Below the pieces are notes generated by a model. That model did no database searches, was not told where the DNA came from, and worked only from the letters and a program-made list of their open reading frames with translations. Position numbers and translations under genes: made by a program. From assembly GCA_949299515.1 (NCBI GenBank), contig CASGAP010000004.1, positions 121,098 to 185,097 on the forward strand: a DNA stretch of 64,000 bases. The letters run 5' to 3'. This stretch comes from an uncultured Desulfovibrionaceae bacterium. Its GTDB lineage: Bacteria > Desulfobacterota > Desulfovibrionia > Desulfovibrionales > Desulfovibrionaceae. Below are positions 28,298 through 36,313 of the stretch, one piece after another (position 1 is the first letter of the stretch; the number at the start of each line of letters is the position of its first letter).

Positions 28298-31024
28298 CTA
28301 AGGACTCTGCGTGACCTTGTGCCGTTCGCGCTGAACGGGATCGCTTTCCAGGGAAGCTCTGAACTGCCGTGCTTTTTCCACGCGCGCTTTTTGCTTCTGT
28401 TCGCGGATTTCCTTAGCTTTATCTATCATTTCCCGGCGTTTTTTCTCGAAAACAACGGTTGTTTTCAAGGAAGCCAAGCCAAGTGATAACATAAGAGCAA
28501 TACTGAACACAACTTTTATTAATGGCCAAAAATTGCTTTTTATGATTCCCTGCATTTGGTCCATGCCCATCTGCGCGCCGAAAAACATACTGGCAAAAAC
28601 CGCCGCAAGGCCGAGAGGCAGGAGAATCATGGCGATTTTCATGAAAGAACGCATGGTCAGAAGGAAAAAGAGGGTAATATCGCGCACCATCTGCAGCACG
28701 TTGAGTTTTTTTTCCAGTTCCGCCACCTGGCTTTCCAGGGTAACCAGCTTTTCTGCCGCCTGTTTGAAGACTTTCGGGTCGGTAAAGTCAGAGCCGAACG
28801 CCCAGTTTAAAATTCTTGCGCAGTCGTTGAACAGGTTGTTGAAATTGGTGAGGGTTTTCTGCAGGGCGAACCAGCTCATTTCATCGCGGATAAATTCCAG
28901 TTTGAACAGGCTTTTTTCGTAGGCTGTTTTCATTTTGGATATTTCGTTTTCTATGGCCTGGGTCACTTCCGCTTCCAAAATGGGGCGTTCCTTGGCTATG
29001 TCCAAAAAGAGCAGGTAGTTTTTGATTTCGCCCAGTTTAAGCAGATACTGCACGTTTTTGGTCTGTTCGGGAATGGGGTTTGTATCGTCGGTGAACCATT
29101 CCTGAATTTTATTGTGCAGGGCTTCGAGGGCGGCGCGTTCCACAAAAAACTTATTGTACGCTTCTTTCCAAAAGCGCTGCAAAGAGGAAATAAGATAGGA
29201 CTGGCCTCGGACAAGTTCCGGGTCTAAAATAACTTTATGAAAGAAAAACGGATACTTGTTGACAATTTCCACAATCTGCTTGCAGACCTGTTCGGTAAAG
29301 CCGCGTTTCATGTTGCAGACCAATATGCGGTACTGCGGGTCTGTCCATGTGGGCAGCAGGCGCATGACGTGCTGATAAATTTCCACGGCATCGGCATAAT
29401 GTCCCTGAATTTCCCTGGCGCGGGCAATCAAATATTTCAGCCAGGATTGGTGCAGGGTAATGGTGCAGAGCTTGTCGGCGTCGCGCCACAGCTGTATGGC
29501 TTTGTCAAGGTCGCCTTTTTCCATAAGGATAAAGCCCAAAATGCAGTGGATATGCCAGTTTTTCGGGTTTTGCTGCAGAAGCTGCACGCATTCGCGCTCA
29601 AAGGCGTGAATGTCCTGCGGCGAACATTTGATAAAGCGCTGCAGCAGAATTTGATTGGGTTCCGCTGCCTGTGCCGGCGTCATTTCGGGATTTGCCTCGA
29701 TGTCGCGGCTGGTAATGCGCCAAATGCGGGAAAGGTTGGGCAGCTGGATAATATGGTTAATGGCAAAAATGGCCCGAAGCAGTTTTCCGGGGGTATTGTT
29801 TTCCTCAATCATGTCCGTATAGGCTTTGGTGCCCGTTTTATTGATGCGTATGTCAATTTCGCGGAACGCGCCGTTGATGTCGGACAGGTTGATGTCATTG
29901 AGCTTTTCAAAATACAGGGAACCGACGGGGCCGATATGCTTGCTCGGACATTGGCGCGGGCTGTGGTTGGAGGCGCCGCAGTAGAAGCACGGGGTTTTGT
30001 TGGGCACCAGCGTATCGGGCAAAAGTACGGTAAAGGGGTTTACTTCCGTATTCTGGTCTTTCAGAATAACCGTGCAGAACGAGTCAATGCTGGTTTTGAC
30101 GCTGGAATACACCAAATCTTTAATTTGGAAGTCGTCCCCGAGAATAAAGGCGTTTTTGTAGCTCAGATAGGGCGTATCCGGGCAAAGTTCGTTCCAGTCC
30201 ACATTGACTTTATGGGGCAGTTCCGGGGTGAAGTTGAGGTTGTTTTTGTCCAGAACGGCGTTGAGGCACGGCCAGTATGCGTCGGAATGCTGTTCGCGCA
30301 CCAGCTCTGTGGTGGTGGTTACGGCTTTCATCCATGCGCGTAGAATGGACAGGTTTTCCAGCGGCACGATAAGAAAATTGTCCTGCAGGGAATATTTGAG
30401 CTTGTTTTCGGTGATAAAGCTTTCCAAATAGCGGAATATGGTCTGCCAGCCGCGCTGGAACTGTTTGTCTATGGGGTTGCCGAGGGGGTGGACAAAGGCA
30501 TACCAGCCCTGTTCCACGGAAAAAGGAAGACGCCGTTCCGCGGTGACCATTTTCCAGTTTATGCCGCCCTGCTGGTCAAGGCCTTTCATTTCGTAAATGC
30601 TGATGCCGGGAATGCTGGCGGCAAGAGAACTGTAGCTCGGATGTATGTAAATATAGCTGCGCGTGTTGGCGGCTTCTGTTTTTAAATGTCTGAATTCGCT
30701 CGGAACATTGACGATTTTGGTTTGGTCCACGCCGACGCAAAGTTCGCTCGGAAAGGTGTAGGCGGTAATGCCCACGCTGAACTGCTTGCCCCACAGGTCA
30801 AGCTTGGCAAGGCTGTTTACGGCCACTTCGGCATTGAAGAAAAACCACAGGGACTGGTTAAGAACGGTAACGATGTTCAGAGCGCCTGCTTCCAGCAGAA
30901 TGTCCACGGCGTTCTGCGGCTGGCCGGACTGGCCCCATACAATCCAGACGCACACCCCCTGGGAAGTGAGCATTTCCTCCTGAATTGACGGCTGGCTGTC
31001 CAGTATGTTTCTGATTTCTAACAT
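28298..31024 (-). CDS. Large zinc-knuckle, TPR and membrane protein of unknown function
   Basis: This 908-residue protein is not a recognised family member. Residues 346-359 (CFYCGASNHSPRQC) match the retroviral-type zinc knuckle C-x2-C-x4-H-x4-C exactly, which is rare in bacteria. Residues about 470-620 resemble tetratricopeptide repeats (NWHIHCILGFILMEKGDLDK, REIQGHYADAVEIYQHVM). A coiled coil lies near 740-790, followed by two membrane helices (about 795-830 and 838-858) and a basic C-terminal tail. The N-terminal 340 residues have no match. It heads an operon with a CYTH protein and possibly a zinc-ribbon protein. The topology suggests a cytoplasmic scaffold anchored at its C terminus. 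Confidence 0.75.
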   Translation of the reverse strand: MLEIRNILDSQPSIQEEMLTSQGVCVWIVWGQSGQPQNAVDILLEAGALNIVTVLNQSLWFFFNAEVAVNSLAKLDLWGKQFSVGITAYTFPSELCVGVDQTKIVNVPSEFRHLKTEAANTRSYIYIHPSYSSLAASIPGISIYEMKGLDQQGGINWKMVTAERRLPFSVEQGWYAFVHPLGNPIDKQFQRGWQTIFRYLESFITENKLKYSLQDNFLIVPLENLSILRAWMKAVTTTTELVREQHSDAYWPCLNAVLDKNNLNFTPELPHKVNVDWNELCPDTPYLSYKNAFILGDDFQIKDLVYSSVKTSIDSFCTVILKDQNTEVNPFTVLLPDTLVPNKTPCFYCGASNHSPRQCPSKHIGPVGSLYFEKLNDINLSDINGAFREIDIRINKTGTKAYTDMIEENNTPGKLLRAIFAINHIIQLPNLSRIWRITSRDIEANPEMTPAQAAEPNQILLQRFIKCSPQDIHAFERECVQLLQQNPKNWHIHCILGFILMEKGDLDKAIQLWRDADKLCTITLHQSWLKYLIARAREIQGHYADAVEIYQHVMRLLPTWTDPQYRILVCNMKRGFTEQVCKQIVEIVNKYPFFFHKVILDPELVRGQSYLISSLQRFWKEAYNKFFVERAALEALHNKIQEWFTDDTNPIPEQTKNVQYLLKLGEIKNYLLFLDIAKERPILEAEVTQAIENEISKMKTAYEKSLFKLEFIRDEMSWFALQKTLTNFNNLFNDCARILNWAFGSDFTDPKVFKQAAEKLVTLESQVAELEKKLNVLQMVRDITLFFLLTMRSFMKIAMILLPLGLAAVFASMFFGAQMGMDQMQGIIKSNFWPLIKVVFSIALMLSLGLASLKTTVVFEKKRREMIDKAKEIREQKQKARVEKARQFRASLESDPVQRERHKVTQSP

Positions 31025-31084
31025 GGCACTCTCAAAAAATTTTCGTTACCAGTTTTATCGGAATAAAAAAAATTTTTAATATAT

Positions 31085-31120
31085 CAAAAAACGATTAAAG
31101 CCCGCTGAGGGCTTTAATCG
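31085..31120 (-). terminator. Rho-independent terminator after PfkB kinase gene
   Basis: On the minus strand CGATTAAAGCCC pairs with GGGCTTTAATCG (12 perfect pairs, 5-base loop), followed by a T tract. Confidence 0.9.
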
Positions 31121-31129
31121 TAAACGTTT

Positions 31130-32074
31130 TTACAGGGGGCAGGGGCCGTAATTTTCTTTGTAGCGCTCCCTGAAGCTTTCCATGCTGAAATAATGTTCCT
31201 GCGTGCCGTATTTTTCAATGCAGAACGCCGCGCAGATGCTGCCGAGCTTGACGCTTGTTTCCACGTCAAAACCCGAAGTCAGGCCTTTGAGCAGGCCTGC
31301 GCGCAGGCTGTCGCCGGCTCCCGTGGGGTCGGCAAGGGCGGAAATTTTCGGGGCGGGCACAAGAATGTCGTCTTTGCCTTTTTGGGAAATAAGACAGCCG
31401 CCTTCGCCGAGCGTCGTCAGCACGTATTCCGCTTTTTCCAAAAGATCGGCCTTGCCGCATTCCGTGCGTTCGCAGATCAGGGCAATTTCGTAATCGTTGC
31501 CGATGAGGATTTTTGCGCCCTCAATGCTGGCAAGGTGGGATTCTTTGCTGACAACGGGAATCTGCTGGCCGGGATCGTAAATATACGGCACGTTCTTTTC
31601 TTTAAACATCTGCGGAAACCGTCCCATGTCTTCGATGTTGCCCGGGGACACTATGCCGAAATCGCCGCTTTTTACGGCGCCGAACACGCTGGGGTCGGCA
31701 GGGGTGTTCATGGCCGCGGGGCTGAAGCCGGTTATTTGGTTGCCTTTTTGGTCGGCGGTGATGTAGGCGCAGGCCGTAAGCTGTTCTTCCAAAACACGGA
31801 TGCCGTCAAGATTGATGTTCATGTTCTGCAGGGCCTTTTCGTAGGAGCCTTTGAAATCGTAGCCCACAGAGCAGTAAATGCGCGCCTGTTCGCCGAGCAT
31901 GGCAAGGTTGTATGCCACGTTGCCCGCAGTGCCCCCGCGTTTTTCCTCTATTCTATCAATAAGAAAAACAACGCTGAGCATATGCAGTTTGTCCGGAAGA
32001 AGCAGGTCTTCGAAATTTCCTTTGTAAGACATAATTCTGTCAAAGGCCACGGAACCCATTACATGAATGTTCAT
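31130..32074 (-). CDS. PfkB-family carbohydrate/nucleoside kinase
   Basis: This 314-residue kinase has the PfkB N-terminal region (GGTAGNVAYNLAMLG) and the C-terminal ATP-site/anion-hole signature DPTGAGDSLRAGLLKGL with the catalytic Asp. Sequence features (MGSVAFDRIMSY, PGNIEDM, YDPGQQI) are close to proteins annotated as adenosine kinase in proteobacteria, but the substrate cannot be fixed from sequence. It starts one base after the cutA stop codon. The neighbouring adenine deaminase gene would fit a purine-salvage role. Confidence 0.85.
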   Translation of the reverse strand: MNIHVMGSVAFDRIMSYKGNFEDLLLPDKLHMLSVVFLIDRIEEKRGGTAGNVAYNLAMLGEQARIYCSVGYDFKGSYEKALQNMNINLDGIRVLEEQLTACAYITADQKGNQITGFSPAAMNTPADPSVFGAVKSGDFGIVSPGNIEDMGRFPQMFKEKNVPYIYDPGQQIPVVSKESHLASIEGAKILIGNDYEIALICERTECGKADLLEKAEYVLTTLGEGGCLISQKGKDDILVPAPKISALADPTGAGDSLRAGLLKGLTSGFDVETSVKLGSICAAFCIEKYGTQEHYFSMESFRERYKENYGPCPL

Positions 32075-32075
32075 A

Positions 32076-32393
32076 TCATCCTCTTGTCGTGTTAAAATGT
32101 ATCCAATTCAAAAAATCGGGATTTCCTCTGTCAATGTTCAAAGCCACTATACAGGGAATTTCGTAACTATGCAATTGTTTTACGGCTTTCTCCACCGCGG
32201 GGAAAAGTTCGGCTGCGGTCTGCATGAACACGGCATATTCCGTGCCGCGGCAAATTTCGCCTTTCCAGCGGTAGCGGCTTTCCACGGGGAACATATTGGC
32301 GCCCGCTATCAGCCTGTGTTCCAAAAGGTATTCGGTTACGGCGCAGGCTTCGTCCCTGTCTTTCATGGTGGCATAGCAGAAAATTTCGGACAT
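32076..32393 (-). CDS. cutA: CutA1-family divalent-ion tolerance protein
   Basis: This 105-residue protein is of normal CutA size. It contains YATMKDRDEACAVTEYLLEHRLIAGANMFPVESRYRWKGEI and the C-terminal ELHSYEIPCI-like segment (KQLHSYEIPCIVALNI), the family hallmark. CutA forms very stable trimers; its exact function is unsettled despite the copper-tolerance name. I placed the start at MSEIFCY, which begins the family fold. It is divergent from adenine deaminase with 72 bases between, and is followed by the PfkB kinase. Confidence 0.9.
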   Translation of the reverse strand: MSEIFCYATMKDRDEACAVTEYLLEHRLIAGANMFPVESRYRWKGEICRGTEYAVFMQTAAELFPAVEKAVKQLHSYEIPCIVALNIDRGNPDFLNWIHFNTTRG

Positions 32394-32465
32394 AAAGTTT
32401 TCCTTTGCTTTTGGACTGGTCTGTTGTACCATGGTTTTGTTGTATTGAAAAGCAAGAGGTACGGT

Positions 32466-34229
32466 ATGGGAAAATATACGAAAATCCAAAATATCATGCA
32501 GGACGTGAAAAACGGGGTTCCCGTTGACCTGCGCATAGACAATGCCCAAATAGCCGATGTGTTCGGCGGGGAGTTTTTTTCGGGTTCCCTGTGCGTGCAT
32601 CAGGGCGTCATTGCGGGATACAGCCCGGATATGCCCGCACGGAACGTGATTGACGCGCAAAACGCCTATTTGCTTCCGACATTTTTCGACGCGCACGTGC
32701 ATATCGAATCTTCCATGCTCAGCCCCGAAAAATTTGCGGAGCTGGTTATTCCTTTCGGCACGGGCACCGTTATTGCCGACCCGCACGAAATAGCCAACGT
32801 CAAAGGGCTTGACGGCATACGCTATATGCTGGAAAGTGCGGGACAGAGCCTGTTGGACGTAAAAATCATGCTGCCTTCCTGCGTGCCCGCCCTGCCTTTT
32901 GAAGATGCGGGCGCCGTGCTTTCCGCCCGTGACCTGGAAGAACTTATCCGCGAAGAAAACGTGTTCGGTCTCGGGGAAATGATGAACGTGCCCGGCGTGC
33001 TTATGCAGGACGAAAACGTGCTGGAAAAACTTGCCCTGGCATACAATGCCGGCAAAATGACCGACGGCCATGCCCCGCTGACTGCAGGCGCCGATTTGGA
33101 TATGTATGCCCTTGCGGGCGTGCGCTCCGACCACGAATGCACCACGCCCGAAGAGGCAGCAGACCGCATACGCCGCGGTATGTATGTTCTTCTGCGCGAA
33201 GGTTCCGCTGCCCACGACCTTGTTAATCTACTGCCTGCGGTAAACAGCCGCACAATCCAAAACTGTATGTTCTGCACCGACGACAAGCAGTGCGCGGACA
33301 TTATGCGGCGCGGCCACATCAACAATTCCGTGCGCCTTGCCGTGGAAAACGGGGTTGACCCCATCGACGCCGTGCGCATGGCCACGATCAACACCGCCAG
33401 AGCCTACGGCATAAAAGAAAAAGGCGCTCTGGTTCCCGGTATGGAAGCAAGTTTCATGCTGGTAGAGGACATACGCGAATGTATGCCCCGCGCCGTATAC
33501 ATCAAGGGCAGCCTTGCCGCGGAAAACGGCCGTTTTGTTGCCGCGGTGAAAAAAGAATACAATGCCAAGCTTGAACAGCTCAGCCACAGCGTGCAGGACA
33601 GTATGCAGACGCTTTTGCCCGAACATCTCGATCTTGCCGTGCCGTCCGGCAAAGCGCGCGTTATCCGCGTTCTGCCCCATTCCCTGCTGACTTCCTGCGA
33701 AGTTATGGATATTGAAACCGACGAAAACGGCAATTTTGATTTCAGCCGCAATAAGGGACTGCTGAAACTTGCCGTAGCGGAACGCCATAAGAAAACGGGA
33801 AAACTGGGCCTTGGGCTTCTGCACGGCGAATACGGTCTGCAGAACGGTGCCATAGCCACCAGCATATCCCACGACAGCCACAATATCGTAGCCGCGGGCG
33901 ACAATGACGCCGATATTCTTTTTGCCATGCGCGAAGTGGAAAAAATGGGCGGCGGCATAGCCATGGTCAGCGGCAAAAAAGTGCTTGCAGGCCTTGCCCT
34001 GCCCATAGGCGGCCTCATGAGCAAGGACAGCCCCGAAAACGTGGCCAAAGCTTTGGACGTTTTATACGAAACCGCCAAAAACCATTACCGCATATGGGAC
34101 AAGGCCGACGCTTTCATGACCCTGAGTTTTCTTGCCCTGCCGGTTATTCCCGACCTCAAGCTTACGCCGCAGGGTCTGTTTAACGTAACGAAATTTGCCT
34201 TTACCGACATTGACGCGGCAAAAGCGTAA
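32466..34229 (+). CDS. ade: Adenine deaminase
   Basis: This 587-residue amidohydrolase converts adenine to hypoxanthine and ammonia in purine salvage. Metal-site motifs include FFDAHVHIESSML, FGTGTVIADPHEIANV, GHAPLTAGADLDMY and RSDHECTTPEEA; the C-terminal domain contains SHDSHNIVAAGDND. The length fits the bacterial Ade family. I chose the ATG of MGKYTKIQ, which has AGAGG nearby and lies directly upstream of conserved sequence; longer in-frame extension would run into cutA on the other strand. A terminator follows. Confidence 0.95.
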   Translation: MGKYTKIQNIMQDVKNGVPVDLRIDNAQIADVFGGEFFSGSLCVHQGVIAGYSPDMPARNVIDAQNAYLLPTFFDAHVHIESSMLSPEKFAELVIPFGTGTVIADPHEIANVKGLDGIRYMLESAGQSLLDVKIMLPSCVPALPFEDAGAVLSARDLEELIREENVFGLGEMMNVPGVLMQDENVLEKLALAYNAGKMTDGHAPLTAGADLDMYALAGVRSDHECTTPEEAADRIRRGMYVLLREGSAAHDLVNLLPAVNSRTIQNCMFCTDDKQCADIMRRGHINNSVRLAVENGVDPIDAVRMATINTARAYGIKEKGALVPGMEASFMLVEDIRECMPRAVYIKGSLAAENGRFVAAVKKEYNAKLEQLSHSVQDSMQTLLPEHLDLAVPSGKARVIRVLPHSLLTSCEVMDIETDENGNFDFSRNKGLLKLAVAERHKKTGKLGLGLLHGEYGLQNGAIATSISHDSHNIVAAGDNDADILFAMREVEKMGGGIAMVSGKKVLAGLALPIGGLMSKDSPENVAKALDVLYETAKNHYRIWDKADAFMTLSFLALPVIPDLKLTPQGLFNVTKFAFTDIDAAKA

Positions 34230-34255
34230 GCGACGCCGCAAAACTTTGCACAGCC

Positions 34256-34283
34256 AAAAAGGAGCCCTGCGCTCCTTTTTTTT
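34256..34283 (+). terminator. Rho-independent terminator of adenine deaminase gene
   Basis: AAGGAGC and GCTCCTT pair around CCTGC or a shorter loop, followed by eight T residues. Confidence 0.85.
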
Positions 34284-34341
34284 AATGCATACATAACAGG
34301 GCAGAATTCATGCATTTTATGTGTTTTAATGTATGCATCAG
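34282..34341. promoter_or_regulatory. Candidate operator pair shared with the lactate operon
   Basis: TTAATG-CATA-CATAAC (34282-34297) and TTAATG-TATG-CATCAG (34326-34341). The second shares 15 identical bases, TTTTAATGTATGCAT, with 18184-18198 upstream of lutC apart from the flanks. Confidence 0.35.
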
Positions 34342-34814
34342 CAAAAAAAGGAATTGAAAACGACTTAGTTTCCGTGTTATACCTTTATCATAGGAAAAAG
34401 GAAATGCGGATATGTTTTTGCAACAGTTTGTTTTCTTTGAATAAAAAATAAAAAATTCTGTTTTTCGGGAAAACCCGCTTCGGAAAGGGTTAAAATTTAA
34501 CAAATAAAAACAATATATTATAACAACTGTTGTTTTGATTTATTATAACAATCCGAAATAAAAGAAGAAAATTTTTTAAATTAAAAAGCTTGCACAAAGT
34601 TTTCCGAACCTTGTTGACACAAAAGAAAGATGCCTCTATTTCTTAACCATAGCCATACGCTCTTTTTTTGTGGCAACAGTGTTGCCTTTGGATTTACCCT
34701 GATCCCTGAAAGGCTTTTTACAAGGTTCGCTTTCCGGCAAGTTTGATTAGTCCCCTAGTTATCTTACTTTCCTTGTAAAAAGCCTATTTTCGTATCTTCG
34801 TTGTTCTGAAGGAG
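34284..34814. other. Long regulatory gap before the DASS symporter
   Basis: No gene was found in these 530 bases. It holds operator-like dyads (34282-34341), a direct repeat TATTATAACAA at 34516 and 34541 around the palindrome AACAAC-T-GTTGTT, and two long hairpins (34613-34677, 34711-34785) ending 30 bases before the ribosome-binding site. Confidence 0.6.
34613..34785 (+). ncRNA. Structured leader with two long hairpins
   Basis: Hairpin 1 pairs GTTGACACAAAAGAAAG with CTTTTTTTGTGGCAAC-type sequence (15 of 17 positions; arms 34613-34629 and 34661-34677). Hairpin 2 has 15 perfect pairs, AGGCTTTTTACAAGG with CCTTGTAAAAAGCCT (34711-34725 and 34771-34785), around a 45-base loop. The element ends shortly before the GGAGG of the symporter gene. 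It does not match a riboswitch class I recognise. A small inverted-repeat mobile element is another possibility. Confidence 0.4.
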
Positions 34815-36213
34815 GTGAACCTGGTTGCCGAATTTATTGCAGGCGGCATAAAAAATGCCGGTAAATTTATTGCTTTCAGCCGCATAGAGGCCACGCTCGG
34901 TTTTTGGGGCGGCATTTTGGTTTTTCTCTGTACGCTGCTTTTCGATTCTCCGAGTCCTACGCTGTCCGAGTCTGCCTGACACTGCTTCGGTATGTGCTCC
35001 TTGGTGGAGCTGTGGTGGGCAACGGAGCCCATTCCCGTTACTTCGCTTCTGCTTATTCTGCTTATTCCCGCTTTGGGGCTGGCAAGCCTGAACAAAGCCA
35101 CAAGCCCCTATGCAAATCCCACTATTTTTCTGTTTCTCGGCGGGTTTATTTTGGGTATCGCCATGGAAACCTGCAATCTGCATAAACGCATTGCCCTGAA
35201 TATTTTAAAGCGCGTGGGCATAAGCCCGAAACGCCAGATAGCAGGCTTTATGATCGCCACGGCCTTTATCAGTATGTGGATGAGCAACACCGCCACGGCC
35301 GTTATGATGACGCCCATAGGAATTTCCGTGGCAACGCTTTTTGTGGGCGACAATCACGACAGCGAAAGCGTGCATTTTCAGACAGCCCTGCTGCTGGGCA
35401 TTGCCTATGCCGCAAGCATAGGCGGTTTGGCAACGCTTATCGGAACCCCGCCCAACGCCCTGCTGCGCGCGTTTTTTGGAAGAACATTACAATATTCACG
35501 TAGGCTTTGGGCAGTGGATGCTTTTCGGCGTGCCCATTTCCCTGCTGCTTTTGCTGCTGTATTTTTGGTGGCTGACCCGCGGTAGACTTAAAGTTTCGCT
35601 GGACAAGGCAAGCGCCATGCATATTTTGGTCGAAGAAATACACAAACTCGGTCCCTGGCGCAAAGACGAAAAATGGGTGCTGTTTTTGTTTTGCTCCGCC
35701 GCGCTGTGCTGGGTTTTTCAGCCGCTTTTGGCAAAATTCCTGCCCTTTGTTTCCGATACCACCATTGCGGTTTTCTTCAGTATGCTCATGTTTATCATTC
35801 CTACGGACTATTCGCACAGGGAATTTCTGCTCACCTGGGAACAGGCCGAACATATTCCCTGGGGCATACTGCTGCTTTTCGGCGGCGGCCTGTCCATTGC
35901 CGATACCATTTCGTCTTCCGGGCTGGCGGGCTGGCTTGCGCAGCAAATGCAGCTTTTTGCCCATCTGCCGCTTATTGTGATGATAAGCATTGTTGTTTTG
36001 GTTATTTTGTTCCTTACGGAAATTACTTTCAACACGGCCATTGCCGCTAGCTGCGCTTTCATGCTGCCCGTGGCCACGCCGCCGAATGCCATTGTGTTCA
36101 GCTCCAATGTCATTACCATAGGCGCCATGATACGGGCAGGCTTTGCGCTCAATATCATCAGCGCCGTTATTATCGTGGGCTTTACCCTGACTCTTGTGGA
36201 AGTGATTTTTTAA
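34815..36213 (+). pseudogene. SLC13/DASS sodium:anion symporter, interrupted by UGA and frameshift
   Basis: The three pieces together encode a complete sodium-coupled di-/tricarboxylate or sulfate symporter of the DASS family: ELWWATEPIPVTSLL, FLFLGGFILGIAMETCNLHKRIAL, SNTATAVMMTPIG, GGLATLIGTPPNALL, and in the second half IPWGILLLFGGGLSIAD, FLTEITFNTA and MLPVATPPNAIVFSS. An in-frame TGA at 34977-34979 interrupts the first membrane region. A T6 run at 35472-35477 shifts the frame by one base; five T residues would give the expected AFLEEHYNIHVGFGQ. The start is uncertain: GGAGG at 34811-34815 is followed by an in-frame CTG at 34821, while GTG at 34815 overlaps the site. Decay is recent or recoding occurs. 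Confidence 0.8.
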
Positions 36214-36250
36214 GCAGGCAAGCGGAATTTTGCGGCGCCCGTTTCGGCAC

Positions 36251-36279
36251 AAAAAGGCCCCTGAAAATCAGGGGCTTTT
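36251..36279. terminator. Bidirectional terminator between symporter and cimA
   Basis: GGCCCCTGA and TCAGGGGC form the stem with an A/T loop. A runs on the left and T runs on the right give function on both strands between two convergent units. Confidence 0.85.
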
Positions 36280-36313
36280 GCTTACGGAAAAATCAACTGT
36301 TTAAAAACAGTTC

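Noticed and set aside
34977..35010. Selenocysteine insertion at the symporter UGA
   Set aside because: The hairpin after the UGA is short, and a selenocysteine in this transporter family is not known; the separate frameshift in the same gene favours decay.
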